Part shown: positions 38,250 to 47,619 of the stretch, piece after piece
Numbering within the stretch: position 1 is the first letter of the stretch
How the letters are laid out: each line of letters starts with the position of its first letter
Source: Methylovirgula sp963708155
GTDB taxonomy: Bacteria > Pseudomonadota > Alphaproteobacteria > Rhizobiales > Beijerinckiaceae
Direction of reading: 5' to 3'
NCBI GenBank assembly: GCA_963708155.1
Contig: OY970183.1
Location: forward strand, 2,170,001-2,234,000
Length of the DNA stretch: 64,000 bases
Translations under genes and position numbers: made by a program
The notes under the pieces: model-generated
The model's database searches: none
Told to the model about the DNA's origin: nothing
What the model saw: only the letters and a program-made list of their open reading frames with translations

Positions 38250-39486
38250 TCATTTCAGCAATATGCCGACCAACTTTTTCAACAGATCTTCCAACGGCAT
38301 CATTGTGAGCATGAGCGGCACAATCGGTGCCAAAGTCACGACCGCGAGCCGGAGGACGACTTCCTTCGTTATTGGCGCGGTGCGCATAGAATGCACGACG
38401 TTGTAACTATTACTGAGATCGGCGAGCGATTGAATGTCGGCGCTACCCAACAAAGGTTGTTCGGTGTGCGCGTTCCTGTGCAGCCATTTACGATCGAACT
38501 CGCTGACATAATGAGTTGCGAGCGTCCCATATTCACGGAGGCCGATTCGCTTTGCCCGCGCAAGCTGAGGCGCGAACACCAGGAGTGGACCCAGGATGAT
38601 GCAGAGCACGAAGACGACCATTACAGCAATTTCTTCTTTGAACTGCGTCATTGACGTCCCTAACAAAACGACGCGCGTCGACAAAGCTCCAGCAAGCAGT
38701 GTGCCGTGCGCTACGCCAAGAATGGTAAAGGCGTTGGTTTTATTGGAGAGAAAACTCAGGCCGCCGAGGCGATCCGGGTGCGCGGGAAATCAAGCTCAAT
38801 TTGATGCCAGACACCTGCCACAAAAAGCGCGCCCAGATGAACAATCGGAAATACCAACGACACAACAGGAACTGGAAAATCGGCAGGCTCACGTAGCCAT
38901 ACCAAATTCCAGCGAGCGAAAGCTTCAGGCCCTCGCCGGATGGGGATACATACCAAGCCGCGGCGTCGAGCGCGACGTACCGGCGCCAGATGACCAGAAC
39001 ACCGACCCCGTAGACAAAGGCGATCAAAAGAACTTCAACGAGGGCGGAAGTGCACAGTCGAGTTGTCGACTTTATAGCGGCTTCGAATCGAGCCATAGCA
39101 TTCTCGGGGATTAAATTTCTTTCTAGAAATTCCTGCGGTAGGGCGTGCAGGCGCTGCTTCACCACGAGCTCGGCAATCAACAACATTGGTAATGCCAGGA
39201 GGAAGCGAATGTGAACTTCCAAGTCGCACAGAAAGGGTACCGCCGCACTTCCAATAAAAAGTCGTCCTGACGCAGCGGAGAGGGCCAGCAGAGGCAGCCA
39301 GGCTAGCAATGGAATGATGACAATGTCTCGGCACATGCTCACGTCTGAGGGTTGCCCCCGCCGAAGACACCGGAAAAGTGGCCCTCCCGCGATAAGTGAA
39401 AAGTCGGGGAGAGCGCCGGGCAGAATTCAACCGGTCCGAGCGACTTCTAACGTGACGCGATCCTCGCCTGAGCTTGCTGTCGTCAT
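38250..39486 (-). pseudogene. Multi-pass membrane protein, disrupted (one frameshift, one in-frame stop)
   Basis: One coding region of roughly 410 codons is split. The N-terminal part may start at 39486 (MTTASSGEDRVTLEV) but meets TGA at 39427-39429, then reads on as LPDFSLIAGGPLF and MCRDIVIIPLLAWLPLLAL. A frameshift at GATTTC (38786-38791) follows KLSL; removing one T gives LIPAHPDRLGGLSFLSNKTNAFT and continues through STRVVLLGTSMTQFKEE to the end. At least six hydrophobic helices are visible. I recognise the general type (uncharacterised proteobacterial membrane protein) but no function. The frameshift fits the systematic error seen elsewhere; the TGA overlaps a GAATTC and may be real or an error. 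Confidence 0.6.
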
Positions 39487-39688
39487 TCTTTATCTCATGG
39501 AGCAGTTTGTTTTGCTCTGGTTCCGGGCGCGCAGCTTGGATCGGGATGTGCTCGTAACGCTTCTCGTGACCGACGCAAAATGGGTTCACATAATTCAAAA
39601 TCGCAATTTATCTCAAGAATCGCAATCGCGATTGTCCATGCCTGCCGCCGCGAACGCGGCCCCTTGGTAGATCCGACCATTGCTTGGT

Positions 39689-40243
39689 CTAGCGCGTCTC
39701 CGTCTGCATCGTTGGCAGACTCATCTTCTTGGGATCAAGATCGTAGGTCCAGGGAAGGCCGGCGTTTTTCCAGCCGTTTTTCAATCTCTTTCCGCGATAA
39801 AGGCTTTCGGGATCGTCGACCACATCGCCCTCCATGCCGTCGATTATGTTATAGACCTGCTTGAAACCAGCCTCAGCCAAAAGGTCCGCCGCCTTGGCGC
39901 TCCTCCCGCCCGACCGACACATGACAAGTAACGTGTCATCAGGCTTGAAGAGTACCTTCACTTGGGAGAGGAAATCGGGATTTGGTTTCATCAATAAATG
40001 TCTTCCGCTGGTGTCCCACTGATACGTCTGAAGAACGAGCGGGACGTTACACGCCATTTCCGGATGGCCTACATAGACGTGTTCCTCCGGAGTGCGGACA
40101 TCGATAATCTTCACCTGCGCCGGATTGGCCCGCCATTTCTCGTAGGCTTCCTTAGCCGTCAAATAGAGTTTCAGCGAGGTTTGCTTGGCCTTGGAAATAC
40201 TTCGGTCAGAATTTGCTGCGCCTTCCGTCAGTAACAAGGCCAT
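39689..40243 (-). CDS. Rhodanese-domain protein
   Basis: A 184-residue single-domain sulfurtransferase-like protein. Conserved rhodanese segments are IIDVRTPEEHVYVGHPEMA and the active-site loop MCRSGGRSAKAADLL with the catalytic cysteine. The C-terminal extension DDPESLYRGKRLKNGWKNAGLPW is common in a subgroup tied to sulfur or redox metabolism. The ATG follows AGAGGAACTG. It is divergent from the DszB-like gene, which would also fit sulfur metabolism, but this is only suggestive. Confidence 0.85.
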   Translation of the reverse strand: MALLLTEGAANSDRSISKAKQTSLKLYLTAKEAYEKWRANPAQVKIIDVRTPEEHVYVGHPEMACNVPLVLQTYQWDTSGRHLLMKPNPDFLSQVKVLFKPDDTLLVMCRSGGRSAKAADLLAEAGFKQVYNIIDGMEGDVVDDPESLYRGKRLKNGWKNAGLPWTYDLDPKKMSLPTMQTETR

Positions 40244-40441
40244 GACACAGTTCCTCTTGCGATTGCCAAGGCGGACCGAGCGCCTCTCGCGTCTACATCC
40301 GCTGCGCTGTAGGTCGAATAGATTGGCAGATGTAAAGCATTATTCGTGTGCTGGCCGTTGATGTGGATCAACGCCACTTCTGTGGTTGGCAGATAGAAAG
40401 CAAGCTTGAAGGTTCAGAAGAGAGAATCGATAGGTATTCAA

Positions 40442-41622
40442 ATGAACAAGCCGGCGAAGACTGACACCGTTGAAAAGAAGGTGAAGTTAAATACGGTTCC
40501 GCTGAATTGGAAAGAGGTATGGTACACGAATTGCCCGCTCGTATCCGCCAGCAATATCGATCAGGAATTGGGCTGGACACGAGAGGAGTACAAAAAGATC
40601 GGCGTGAAATACGAATACTTCCGAAACGCGCGCGAGAACGATTTTTACCCACACTACATACACAATCTCGATAACCTCATCCGTTTTGGTGGCATGTTTC
40701 CACCAATCCAGGTTCATGCCGATATCCGCAGGACCAGTCTTGGGACTGACGCACGTCCCGCATGAAGGCGGTGTCATGATGGTGCGCGCTCGGGACGACA
40801 TCTACCGGATGACTGACCTGAAGGGCAAAAAGATCGGTCTCACGAAGAGCCTCAACACGATCAAGAACGACTGGTGGCGCATTCAGGAAGAACAGGGCAT
40901 CGAGCTGATGCTGAGGTTGAATGGGATGACCCGCAAGGACGTGGAGATCGTTGAATTCCCCTACCCGAGATGATTGGTACAATGATCCCAAGATGCTGGA
41001 GCCGCTGTACAACCCATCTGATTTGTGGATTCAGCGCGACCACAAGCACGACTTGGCCTTCCGTCCACTAGAGACGGCGCTTCTCAAGGGCGTCGTCGAT
41101 GCCCTCTACACCCAAGGCAAGGTCACACAGCATCTCATGGAGGCGACGGGTAAGATCAAGGCGATCGAGGATCTATCCCGGTATCCGGACTGGACGCTGC
41201 AGGTGGCCAATATCCCAGCCACCATCACATGTACGGATGTGATGGCCGAACAACATCCTGAGCTCGCTGTCGCATTCCTTAAAGAAGGGTCGATGATCAG
41301 GGTTGGGCGCTGGGGCAATGAGCACAAGCATGCCGCCGCGGCAATTCTCGACAAGCAGACGTTCTACCTGGACGTCGAGGATACCTACCGAGGCATTAAG
41401 GAAGTCGACCTCGTTCCCAACCTGTCGCCGCAGAACTTGGCTTGTGTAGAGATCGGCAAGGATTTCATGCTGAGCCACGGCTACATCAAGAACAATTTCG
41501 ATGTGCACAAATGGGCCGCGCCGGAATTTCTTGAACAAGCGTCCAGGGAACTGCTTGAAGACCGCTGGAAAAAGGTAACGGGAGACAAGCTGCCCGAGGC
41601 GTCTGAGTTACGGCTCGGATAG
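40442..41622 (+). pseudogene. DszB/SsuA-like periplasmic-binding-fold protein, disrupted by two frameshifts
   Basis: A protein of about 390 residues related to 2'-hydroxybiphenyl-2-sulfinate desulfinase and sulfonate-binding proteins. The start MNKPAKTDTVEKK has no signal peptide. Related segments are TNCPLVSASNI, DNLIRFGGMFPPIQ, DLKGKKIGLTKSLNTIKNDWW, DWTLQVANIPATITCTDVMAE and WAAPEFLEQA. The frame breaks near 40725-40740 (after ADIRRTS) and near 40955-40970 (EFPYP to DDWYNDP). The repairs are less certain than in the other genes, so this may be a true pseudogene. Codon use and GC content differ from the housekeeping genes. Confidence 0.65.
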
Positions 41623-41740
41623 GCGGAGAAAGTTCAGTACGAAATCCTGAGCGTGCGCACAACGGGGCAGTCCATGAAGTCATCATTCGTGGGCGGCGCG
41701 GCCGGCGGAACATCGTGCGCTGCTCGCCTGCGCATGGGGG

Positions 41741-41866
41741 ATGAGAAAGCCGAGATTTATCAAGCGCGATGACTCTCGCCGCGCTAAGAAGGTCGCCAGC
41801 CTTTCGCCAGAGGCTAAGGCGGCTGCACCGGCGCCCCATGGAACGAACAGCCAGCCCCAGGATTGA
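41741..41866 (+). CDS. Candidate 41-residue basic peptide
   Basis: An ATG frame reading MRKPRFIKRDDSRRAKK and ending in a Pro/Ala/Gln-rich tail. A GGGGG stretch directly precedes the ATG at short spacing. Its start lies about 120 bases after the DszB-like gene, and a second tiny frame follows 39 bases later. No family is recognised; could be chance. Confidence 0.3.
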   Translation: MRKPRFIKRDDSRRAKKVASLSPEAKAAAPAPHGTNSQPQD

Positions 41867-41905
41867 TTGGGACGGGCGGGCACTCGGTGCAGTGAGTAAT
41901 GCAAG

Positions 41906-42055
41906 GTGAGCGACAAAAACGTTCTGGACAAACCGCGAAGCCTAAATCAGGTGGCGCGCTGGCTCGGCGTCGCCGTACTCGTTGCGGCGATTATCGCTGT
42001 CGCCGCGGTGCTGCTTGGGACTCACCACATCTTGGCTAGTAAGCCGCTATATTAG
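41906..42055 (+). CDS. Candidate 49-residue single-helix membrane peptide
   Basis: A GTG-started frame with a polar N terminus (SDKNVLDKPRSLNQVARW), one strongly hydrophobic helix (about residues 20-42, LGVAVLVAAIIAVAAVLLG) and a short tail. Hydrophobic organisation argues for coding, but there is no strong ribosome binding site and I do not recognise it. The remainder of 41623-42192 holds nothing else I can support. Confidence 0.4.
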   Translation: MSDKNVLDKPRSLNQVARWLGVAVLVAAIIAVAAVLLGTHHILASKPLY

Positions 42056-42192
42056 GCCCGCCCCGGGCCGTCGCCTCACGTCTTGAAAGCAGACGTCGGC
42101 CGAGCGAGCGCCTTCTGCACGACCCCGCGGCGTTCCAAGGGTCTCTAAAAGCCATCATGGCGCGCCTGTCGCGGTTTTCGCTGCCGTCGGAG

Positions 42193-43329
42193 TCAGTTCT
42201 CGAACGGCGAATATTGTGCGGGGATCGACGCTCCCCAGTGCCCGCTGACGGCGACGGCGTTGACGAAGCTCCTGAACTCCGGCCACGCCTTGGCGCGGAT
42301 CGTTGAATGATCGAGGCCACTGTACATCAAGAAGGTCGGCGACGCCCAGATTCCGCCCGCGACCTCGTCTGGAAGCGGTTGTCCCTCTCTCCACGGCATC
42401 GAATAAGCGGAACATTCCTTCGGCGAGCCCCAGTAGACGCCCGGCGGGCTGATCTTCGAGTAGAGATAATAGTTCGCGCTCCCCGGCAGTTTCGAGGCAA
42501 GTTCGCAGCCTTGATCGGGCGTGACGGTCGTGTCGCCCTCTGCCTGAATGCGAAGGAACCTCACATTGGCGAGCGCGGCGGGATTGTTCCCCGACCAGGC
42601 GGACGAACGCGCGTCCTGCGCCGCGGTGGTTGGGGCGAGAATGGGATTGTTGTGGTTCCAGGTCGTGAAGTCGGTCGGACCGTCGAGGGAGACGGCGATC
42701 CGCACAGGTGCGCCGCGCTCAACGGCCCTTTCGGTGATGCAGGAGCCGTGCGAATGGCCCCACATTAGCACGTGGGACGCGTTGGCAGCCGGCAACGCCG
42801 TCACGGCGGAAAGCAGATTCAGAACGTCATCGACCTCGCCGTGGCAGAGTTCGAGAGCGCCATCCGATAGCGCCCAGAAATTCGCATAGGGGGCTGGAAA
42901 GCCGCTGCCGGTCGAAGCGCCGATAATTTCACCGCGATAGGTCGTGATCGCGGTGAGCCATCCTGCGCCTGCCATGTTGGTGCAACCTGTCCAACCATAG
43001 GCTTCGATGGCGGGAAACGCATAGAGCGGCCCAACGGGCACGGACGTCAGCCCGTGGTTGAGGATCGCCACCGGATGGCGACCAGGCAGCGACGTTGGCG
43101 TGCAAAGGAGGCCGTAGATCCTGAGCCCGTCGGACCAATAGTTTCCGACCTGCCAAGTGACGGTGACATGATTGACGGTCACAGTCCCGGAAGGAAGCGG
43201 TGCGCCGGTCCGAAGATCGGTCGTGGACCAAGCGCCCGCTCGCGCGGGGGCCGTCATGCCGTTGCAGAGGAAGATGGCGATCGCCAGTGCCCCCGGCGCG
43301 AGAACGCGGCCTTGCGGAAACCGATGCAT
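42193..43329 (-). CDS. Secreted alpha/beta-hydrolase
   Basis: A 378-residue exported hydrolase with a signal peptide (LAPGALAIAIFLCNGMTAPARA). The nucleophile elbow is MWGHSHGSC (GxSxG), an oxyanion segment ILNHGLTS lies upstream, and a late FLMYSGLDHSTIR probably carries the catalytic His. Family resemblance is to dienelactone hydrolase or prolyl-oligopeptidase-like esterases. Substrate is unknown. Six or more cysteines suggest disulfides, as expected for a periplasmic protein. Confidence 0.78.
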   Translation of the reverse strand: MHRFPQGRVLAPGALAIAIFLCNGMTAPARAGAWSTTDLRTGAPLPSGTVTVNHVTVTWQVGNYWSDGLRIYGLLCTPTSLPGRHPVAILNHGLTSVPVGPLYAFPAIEAYGWTGCTNMAGAGWLTAITTYRGEIIGASTGSGFPAPYANFWALSDGALELCHGEVDDVLNLLSAVTALPAANASHVLMWGHSHGSCITERAVERGAPVRIAVSLDGPTDFTTWNHNNPILAPTTAAQDARSSAWSGNNPAALANVRFLRIQAEGDTTVTPDQGCELASKLPGSANYYLYSKISPPGVYWGSPKECSAYSMPWREGQPLPDEVAGGIWASPTFLMYSGLDHSTIRAKAWPEFRSFVNAVAVSGHWGASIPAQYSPFEN

Positions 43330-43958
43330 CGGAAAGCCTCCGGATGATCGCGCGACCTAAGTCATCCTGCGCTTCCACAGCGGTATCGGCAAGCTTGGCC
43401 ATCGGTTTTAAGCGACGCCCATAATTAAATACGACCGCTTTGCGCCCATCACAGTCATTCGCATGTGACTTGGTCCATGTCCGCTGCCGACCCTTTGCCG
43501 ACTTTCGCCGATGGCCGCGTAAAGGTTCGAAGTGGCGGGAAAACGGTCATCCGTATTTTGGGGATGCGCGGCGGCGACGCCGCTACTCGACGCCAGTGGG
43601 CTCCCGACGTAGATTCTTGATGAGCTTATGCAAGTGCCGCGACGGACAGACCGTCATCGTCTGGCGGAATACGCTGCCGGCTAATGGCTTCAAGATGTCC
43701 CTGCTCGCGGTTTGCGAGCCAGGGACCGAGAAGGCCGTCATGGGCGAGTATTTTCCGACCGGCCGCTATTACGCGGGATGGGGCGGCGTTTGACACCGAG
43801 GTCGGCTGCCTGACTGGCGGTAAGTAAGGCATAGAACACGTCGATTATCGGGGGGCGCATGCCAACGTTGAAAAGTCTCGTGGCCGCGCCGTTCTGCGCT
43901 GAGGTGCGCAGAACGCTAACATGCAATTTCCTAGGTGCCTTAAAAATCAGAAGCTTGA
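43330..43958. other. Intergenic region, no confident gene
   Basis: About 630 bases. A frame at 43440-43793 (117 codons) and an internal start at 43620 (MSLCKCRDGQTVIVW) exist, but there is no strong ribosome binding site, the N-terminal part looks like random Arg-rich translation, and I recognise no family. A short real gene here cannot be excluded. Confidence 0.4.
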
Positions 43959-44033
43959 TGGTGGGCGCGACAGGGATTGAACCTGTGACCCCTCCCGTGT
44001 GAAGGGAGTGCTCTCCCGCTGAGCTACGCGCCC
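43959..44033 (-). tRNA. tRNA-Val (anticodon CAC)
   Basis: On the minus strand: acceptor GGGCGCG with CGCGCCC, D arm GCTC...GAGC, anticodon stem CTCCC/GGGAG with loop TTCACAC (anticodon CAC), T arm ACAGGTTCAATCCCTGT and encoded CCA. Length 75 bases. Its 3' end faces the accessory strip to the left. Confidence 0.96.
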
Positions 44034-44092
44034 TCAGTTCCGCGAGGGTTTACGCATCCCGGTATCGGCAAGTCAAGCCGCGCCGCCGCGGC

Positions 44093-44797
44093 TCATGTCA
44101 GGGCTTTTCGCGCGCCGCCGAAGGTTGCGCCCCGGTCAATATCCGCCACGGCGTCCCACAAGGCATCGAAATGCGAGATCACCCGGTTGGGCTTGTAGGT
44201 CGTGACCGGATGGTCGGAATAGCCGAAATCCACTGCGACAACGGGAATCCCCGCGTTCTGCGCCGTTTCGATATCGGTTTTCGAATCGCCAACCATGACG
44301 GCATTGTCGTGCCGGCCGCCGGCCTTTTCGATCGTCATCAGCAGAGCGCGGCCGTCCGGCTTGCTGACATGAAATGTATCCTTGCCGCAGATGGCCGCGA
44401 AACGGTCTGCCACGCCCAGCGCTTTCAGGAGCAGGACGGAGGATTCGGCGATCTTGTTGGTGCAGACCGCAAAGCGCCAGTCGGCGTCCTCGAACTGGTC
44501 GAGCGCCGCGAGAACGCCGGGAAAGAGCGTCGAGGCGTCGGCGATATGCGCGTTGTAATGGACCAGAAAGTCGTCGAACATCTGGTCGACCTTCGGCTTC
44601 GGTAGCGAAACTCCGGCGTGCGCAAGGGCGCGCTCGATCATCAGCCGGGCGCCGCCGCCGACCATGGCGCGCGCCAATTCATAGGTCACCGGCGCAACGC
44701 CGATCTCCGCCAGCACCTGGTTGAGCGTCGCGACGAGGTCAGGAGCGGTTTCGGCAAGCGTGCCGTCGAGATCGAAGACAAGAAGCGGTTGGGTCAT
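44093..44797 (-). CDS. gph: Phosphoglycolate phosphatase
   Basis: HAD-superfamily enzyme (234 residues) that removes phosphate from 2-phosphoglycolate. Motif I is LLVFDLDGTLAETAPDL, motif II CTNK, motif III lysine in HVSKPDGRALL and motif IV MVGDSKTDIETAQNAG. The DLVATLN and RAMVGGGARLMIERAL segments fit the Gph/PGP branch. The start at MTQPLLVFD matches the family; further ATGs upstream lack binding sites. Confidence 0.88.
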   Translation of the reverse strand: MTQPLLVFDLDGTLAETAPDLVATLNQVLAEIGVAPVTYELARAMVGGGARLMIERALAHAGVSLPKPKVDQMFDDFLVHYNAHIADASTLFPGVLAALDQFEDADWRFAVCTNKIAESSVLLLKALGVADRFAAICGKDTFHVSKPDGRALLMTIEKAGGRHDNAVMVGDSKTDIETAQNAGIPVVAVDFGYSDHPVTTYKPNRVISHFDALWDAVADIDRGATFGGARKALT

Positions 44798-44919
44798 GGG
44801 GCAGGGCATAGGCGTCTTGCGCCGCGCGATCAAGCTTCGCGGCACGCGGCGGTCTCGGACCAGTCTTTTGGCAGCGGCCGGTATAAAATGGCACCAATTC
44901 GCAGACCCGGAGCCCCCCG

Positions 44920-45294
44920 ATGCCGAGATTGTTCCCGCGCGCCTTTTCTTATCTGGCAACTGGCCTTTTCTGTCTCGGCGCCAGCGGCGCCCTGGCCGGG
45001 AATTACGATTTTCAGGCCGCGCCGGAGCGGGACTTAAATCGCGTCTATCGGCTCGACCGCGCGACGGGCGAGGTGGGCGCCTGCCAATATGGGCTCAAGG
45101 AAGGGACGGTCGGCGTCACGCTTTGCTATGAGCCGGGACAGGGGGCGGGTCCGCAGGGGCCGAGCGATTACGCCCTCGTCGCTTCAAGCCACGAGCGCGA
45201 AGGCGGCGTGTTCCGCGTCGATCTGCGCACCGGCCAGATGTCGATCTGCTACGTCCTTAACGATAAAGTCGTCTGCACGCCCCCGGCGAAATAG
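44920..45294 (+). CDS. Exported protein of unknown function
   Basis: A 124-residue protein with a signal peptide (YLATGLFCLGASGALAG) and a beta-rich mature part. It shows two similar elements: RVYRLDRATGEVGACQYG and VFRVDLRTGQMSICYV, each a strand-turn-strand with a cysteine. I do not recognise a named family, though the repeated DxxTGxxxxC pattern occurs in other alphaproteobacterial secreted proteins. It lies just upstream of rpiA in the same direction. Confidence 0.7.
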   Translation: MPRLFPRAFSYLATGLFCLGASGALAGNYDFQAAPERDLNRVYRLDRATGEVGACQYGLKEGTVGVTLCYEPGQGAGPQGPSDYALVASSHEREGGVFRVDLRTGQMSICYVLNDKVVCTPPAK

Positions 45295-45339
45295 GGCCAT
45301 CCTGTTGACGCGCGTCGGGCGAGAGCCTAGCTGGCCGTT

Positions 45340-46044
45340 ATGAGCAATGCGGACGAATTGAAGCGGGAGGCCGCCGCCAAGGCGCTCGAGCTGGTCGAGC
45401 CCGGCATGCGCCTCGGCCTCGGCACGGGTAGAACGGCGACGCATTTCGTTGCTTTGCTGGGCGAAAGGGTGGCGCAGGGGCTCCAGATCGTCGGCGTGCC
45501 GACCTCGGAGCGCACGCGCGCGCAGGCCGAATCGCTCGCCATCCCACTTGCCGATCTGGACACTCTGCAGACCCTCGATCTTACCGTCGATGGCACCGAC
45601 GAATTCGACCCGGCCCTGCGGCTCATCAAGGGCGGCGGCGGCGCGCTGCTACGCGAGAAGATCGTCGCTGCGGCCTCAAAGCGCATGATCGTCATCACCA
45701 ATTCTTCGAAGGCAGTGGAGACGCTTGGGAAGTTTCCCCTGCCGGTCGAGGTCAACCGCTTTGGAGTCGAAGCGACGCGAAACCTCATCGTGCGCGAATC
45801 CGCGCTGGCCGGCAGCTCCGGCGAAATCCGCTTGCGCACGGACGCCTCCGGCGCGCCCTTTGTGACGGACGGCGGTCATTACATTTTTGATTGCGCCTTC
45901 GGCATCATTCCCGCGCCGGAGGACCTTGCCGCGCGGCTGACAGCCATTCCCGGCGTCGTCGAGCATGGGCTGTTCCTCGGCCTTGCCAGCGCCGTCATCT
46001 CCGCCGGGGCGCAGGGTATCACTCTTTATGGAAGGCTTGGCTGA
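45340..46044 (+). CDS. rpiA: Ribose-5-phosphate isomerase A
   Basis: Interconverts ribose 5-phosphate and ribulose 5-phosphate in the pentose phosphate pathway. The 234-residue length is typical. The family motifs LGLGTGRTATHFV, GVPTSERTRAQA, TVDGTDEFDP and LIKGGGGALLREKIVA (with catalytic Asp, Lys and Glu) are all present. Its stop codon overlaps the start of the glutathione reductase gene. Confidence 0.96.
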   Translation: MSNADELKREAAAKALELVEPGMRLGLGTGRTATHFVALLGERVAQGLQIVGVPTSERTRAQAESLAIPLADLDTLQTLDLTVDGTDEFDPALRLIKGGGGALLREKIVAAASKRMIVITNSSKAVETLGKFPLPVEVNRFGVEATRNLIVRESALAGSSGEIRLRTDASGAPFVTDGGHYIFDCAFGIIPAPEDLAARLTAIPGVVEHGLFLGLASAVISAGAQGITLYGRLG

Positions 46045-47471
46045 TGGCGGATTATGATGTCGATCTCTTCGTCATCGGCGCCGGCTCGGGCGGGGTGCGT
46101 GCGGCGCGGGTCGCCGCTGGGTATGGCGCGAAAGTCATGGTGGCCGAGGAATATCGTATCGGCGGCACCTGCGTCATCCGGGGCTGCGTCCCGAAGAAGC
46201 TGATGGTCTATGCGAGCCGCTTCGCCGATGATTTCGCCGACGCGGAAGGTTTTGGCTGGACGGTCGGCCCGGCCTCCTTCGATTGGGCCAAGCTCATCGC
46301 GGCGAAGGACAAAGAGATCGGGCGGCTTTCGGCGATCTACCGTGCCAATCTCGAAAAGGCCGGCGTCCAATTCGTCCAGAGCCGTGCCGTGGTCGAGGAT
46401 CCGCATACGGTTCGCCTTCTCGCGGATGACCGCCGGGTGACGGCGCGGGTTATCCTTATCGCGACAGGCGGTGCGCCCTTTCTCGGGCCGGACATGCCGG
46501 GCCGCGAACTGGCGATCACCTCGAACGAAATCTTCGATCTCAAGCAACAGCCCAAACGCATTCTCATCGTCGGCGGCGGCTATATCGCGGTCGAATTTGC
46601 CTCGTTACTGCGCCGCCTCGGCAGCGAGGTGACGATCGTCCTGCGCGGCGAAAACATCCTGCGCGGCTTCGATGAGGATGCGCGCAGCTATTTGCGTGAC
46701 GCATTAAGTGCGTCCGGCGTTGTCTTTAAATTCAATGACATGCCGTCCAAATTCGAGAAATTCGGTGAAGCGGTTCGCGTGACGCTTGCCAAAGGCGAGA
46801 GCTTCGAAGTCGATCAGGTGATGCTCGCCACGGGGCGGCATCCGAATACCAAAGGGCTCGGCCTGGCAGAGATCGGCGTACGTCTCGATGGCGTCGGCGC
46901 GGTTTGCGTCGATCCTTATTCGCAATCGTCTGTGTCCTCGATCTATGCCGTCGGAGACGTCACCAATCGCGTGGCGCTCACGCCGGTGGCGATTCGCGAA
47001 GGTCACGCTTTTGCCGACACGGTTTTCGGCGGCAAACCGCGCGCCGTCGACCATGCGCATATTCCGACGGCTGTCTTCACGACGCCGGAGCTTGGCAGCG
47101 TGGGCCTGACAGAGGCGGAGGCGCGCCTGAAACACGCCATCGTCGATGTTTTCCAGACGCATTTTCGGCCGCTCAAAGCTACCCTGTGCGACAGCTGCGC
47201 GCGCGTTTTCATGAAAATCATCGTTGATGGTGAAACGGATCGCGTGCTCGGCGTTCATGTCCTTGCCGAGGATGCCGGAGAAATGGCGCAACTCCTCGGA
47301 ATCGCAGTAAAAATGGGTGCCACGAAAGCCGACTTCGACGCCACGGTGGCGGTGCACCCAACCTCGGCCGAGGAATTGGTGACGCTGCATATACGCAGCT
47401 CGCGCTACGAGCGGATGAAACTCGATCCGGGCGAGGCGCCAGCCCTTATGGACGAAGAGCAGATGCCATAA
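46044..47471 (+). CDS. gor: Glutathione-disulfide reductase
   Basis: FAD flavoprotein (475 residues) that reduces oxidised glutathione with NADPH. The FAD motif is DLFVIGAGSGGVRAAR, the redox disulfide is in GGTCVIRGCVPKK, the NADPH domain has ILIVGGGYIAVEFA, and the C-terminal dimer interface carries the catalytic His in VHPTSAEE. It is coupled to rpiA by a one-base overlap, linking pentose-phosphate flux with redox defence. This assignment is favoured over mercuric or dihydrolipoyl reductases by the CVIRGCVPKK motif. Confidence 0.95.
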   Translation: MADYDVDLFVIGAGSGGVRAARVAAGYGAKVMVAEEYRIGGTCVIRGCVPKKLMVYASRFADDFADAEGFGWTVGPASFDWAKLIAAKDKEIGRLSAIYRANLEKAGVQFVQSRAVVEDPHTVRLLADDRRVTARVILIATGGAPFLGPDMPGRELAITSNEIFDLKQQPKRILIVGGGYIAVEFASLLRRLGSEVTIVLRGENILRGFDEDARSYLRDALSASGVVFKFNDMPSKFEKFGEAVRVTLAKGESFEVDQVMLATGRHPNTKGLGLAEIGVRLDGVGAVCVDPYSQSSVSSIYAVGDVTNRVALTPVAIREGHAFADTVFGGKPRAVDHAHIPTAVFTTPELGSVGLTEAEARLKHAIVDVFQTHFRPLKATLCDSCARVFMKIIVDGETDRVLGVHVLAEDAGEMAQLLGIAVKMGATKADFDATVAVHPTSAEELVTLHIRSSRYERMKLDPGEAPALMDEEQMP

Positions 47472-47619
47472 TTCTTTTCAAATCAGTGCTTTAGGCTTGT
47501 TTTGGCAGGTTGGTTGACGAGTGTCGCCAAGCATCTCATATCGTGTTAACAGCAGCCGCTGAAATTCGCGCTCATCAACTGCATCGCGCCGGGCACTTCG
47601 CGGCGCTTCGGATTGTGTC

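Noticed and set aside
43440..43793. A 117-codon frame left of tRNA-Val(CAC)
   Set aside because: N-terminal half looks like noise, there is no strong start site, and no family is recognised. It may still hide a short gene starting at 43620.
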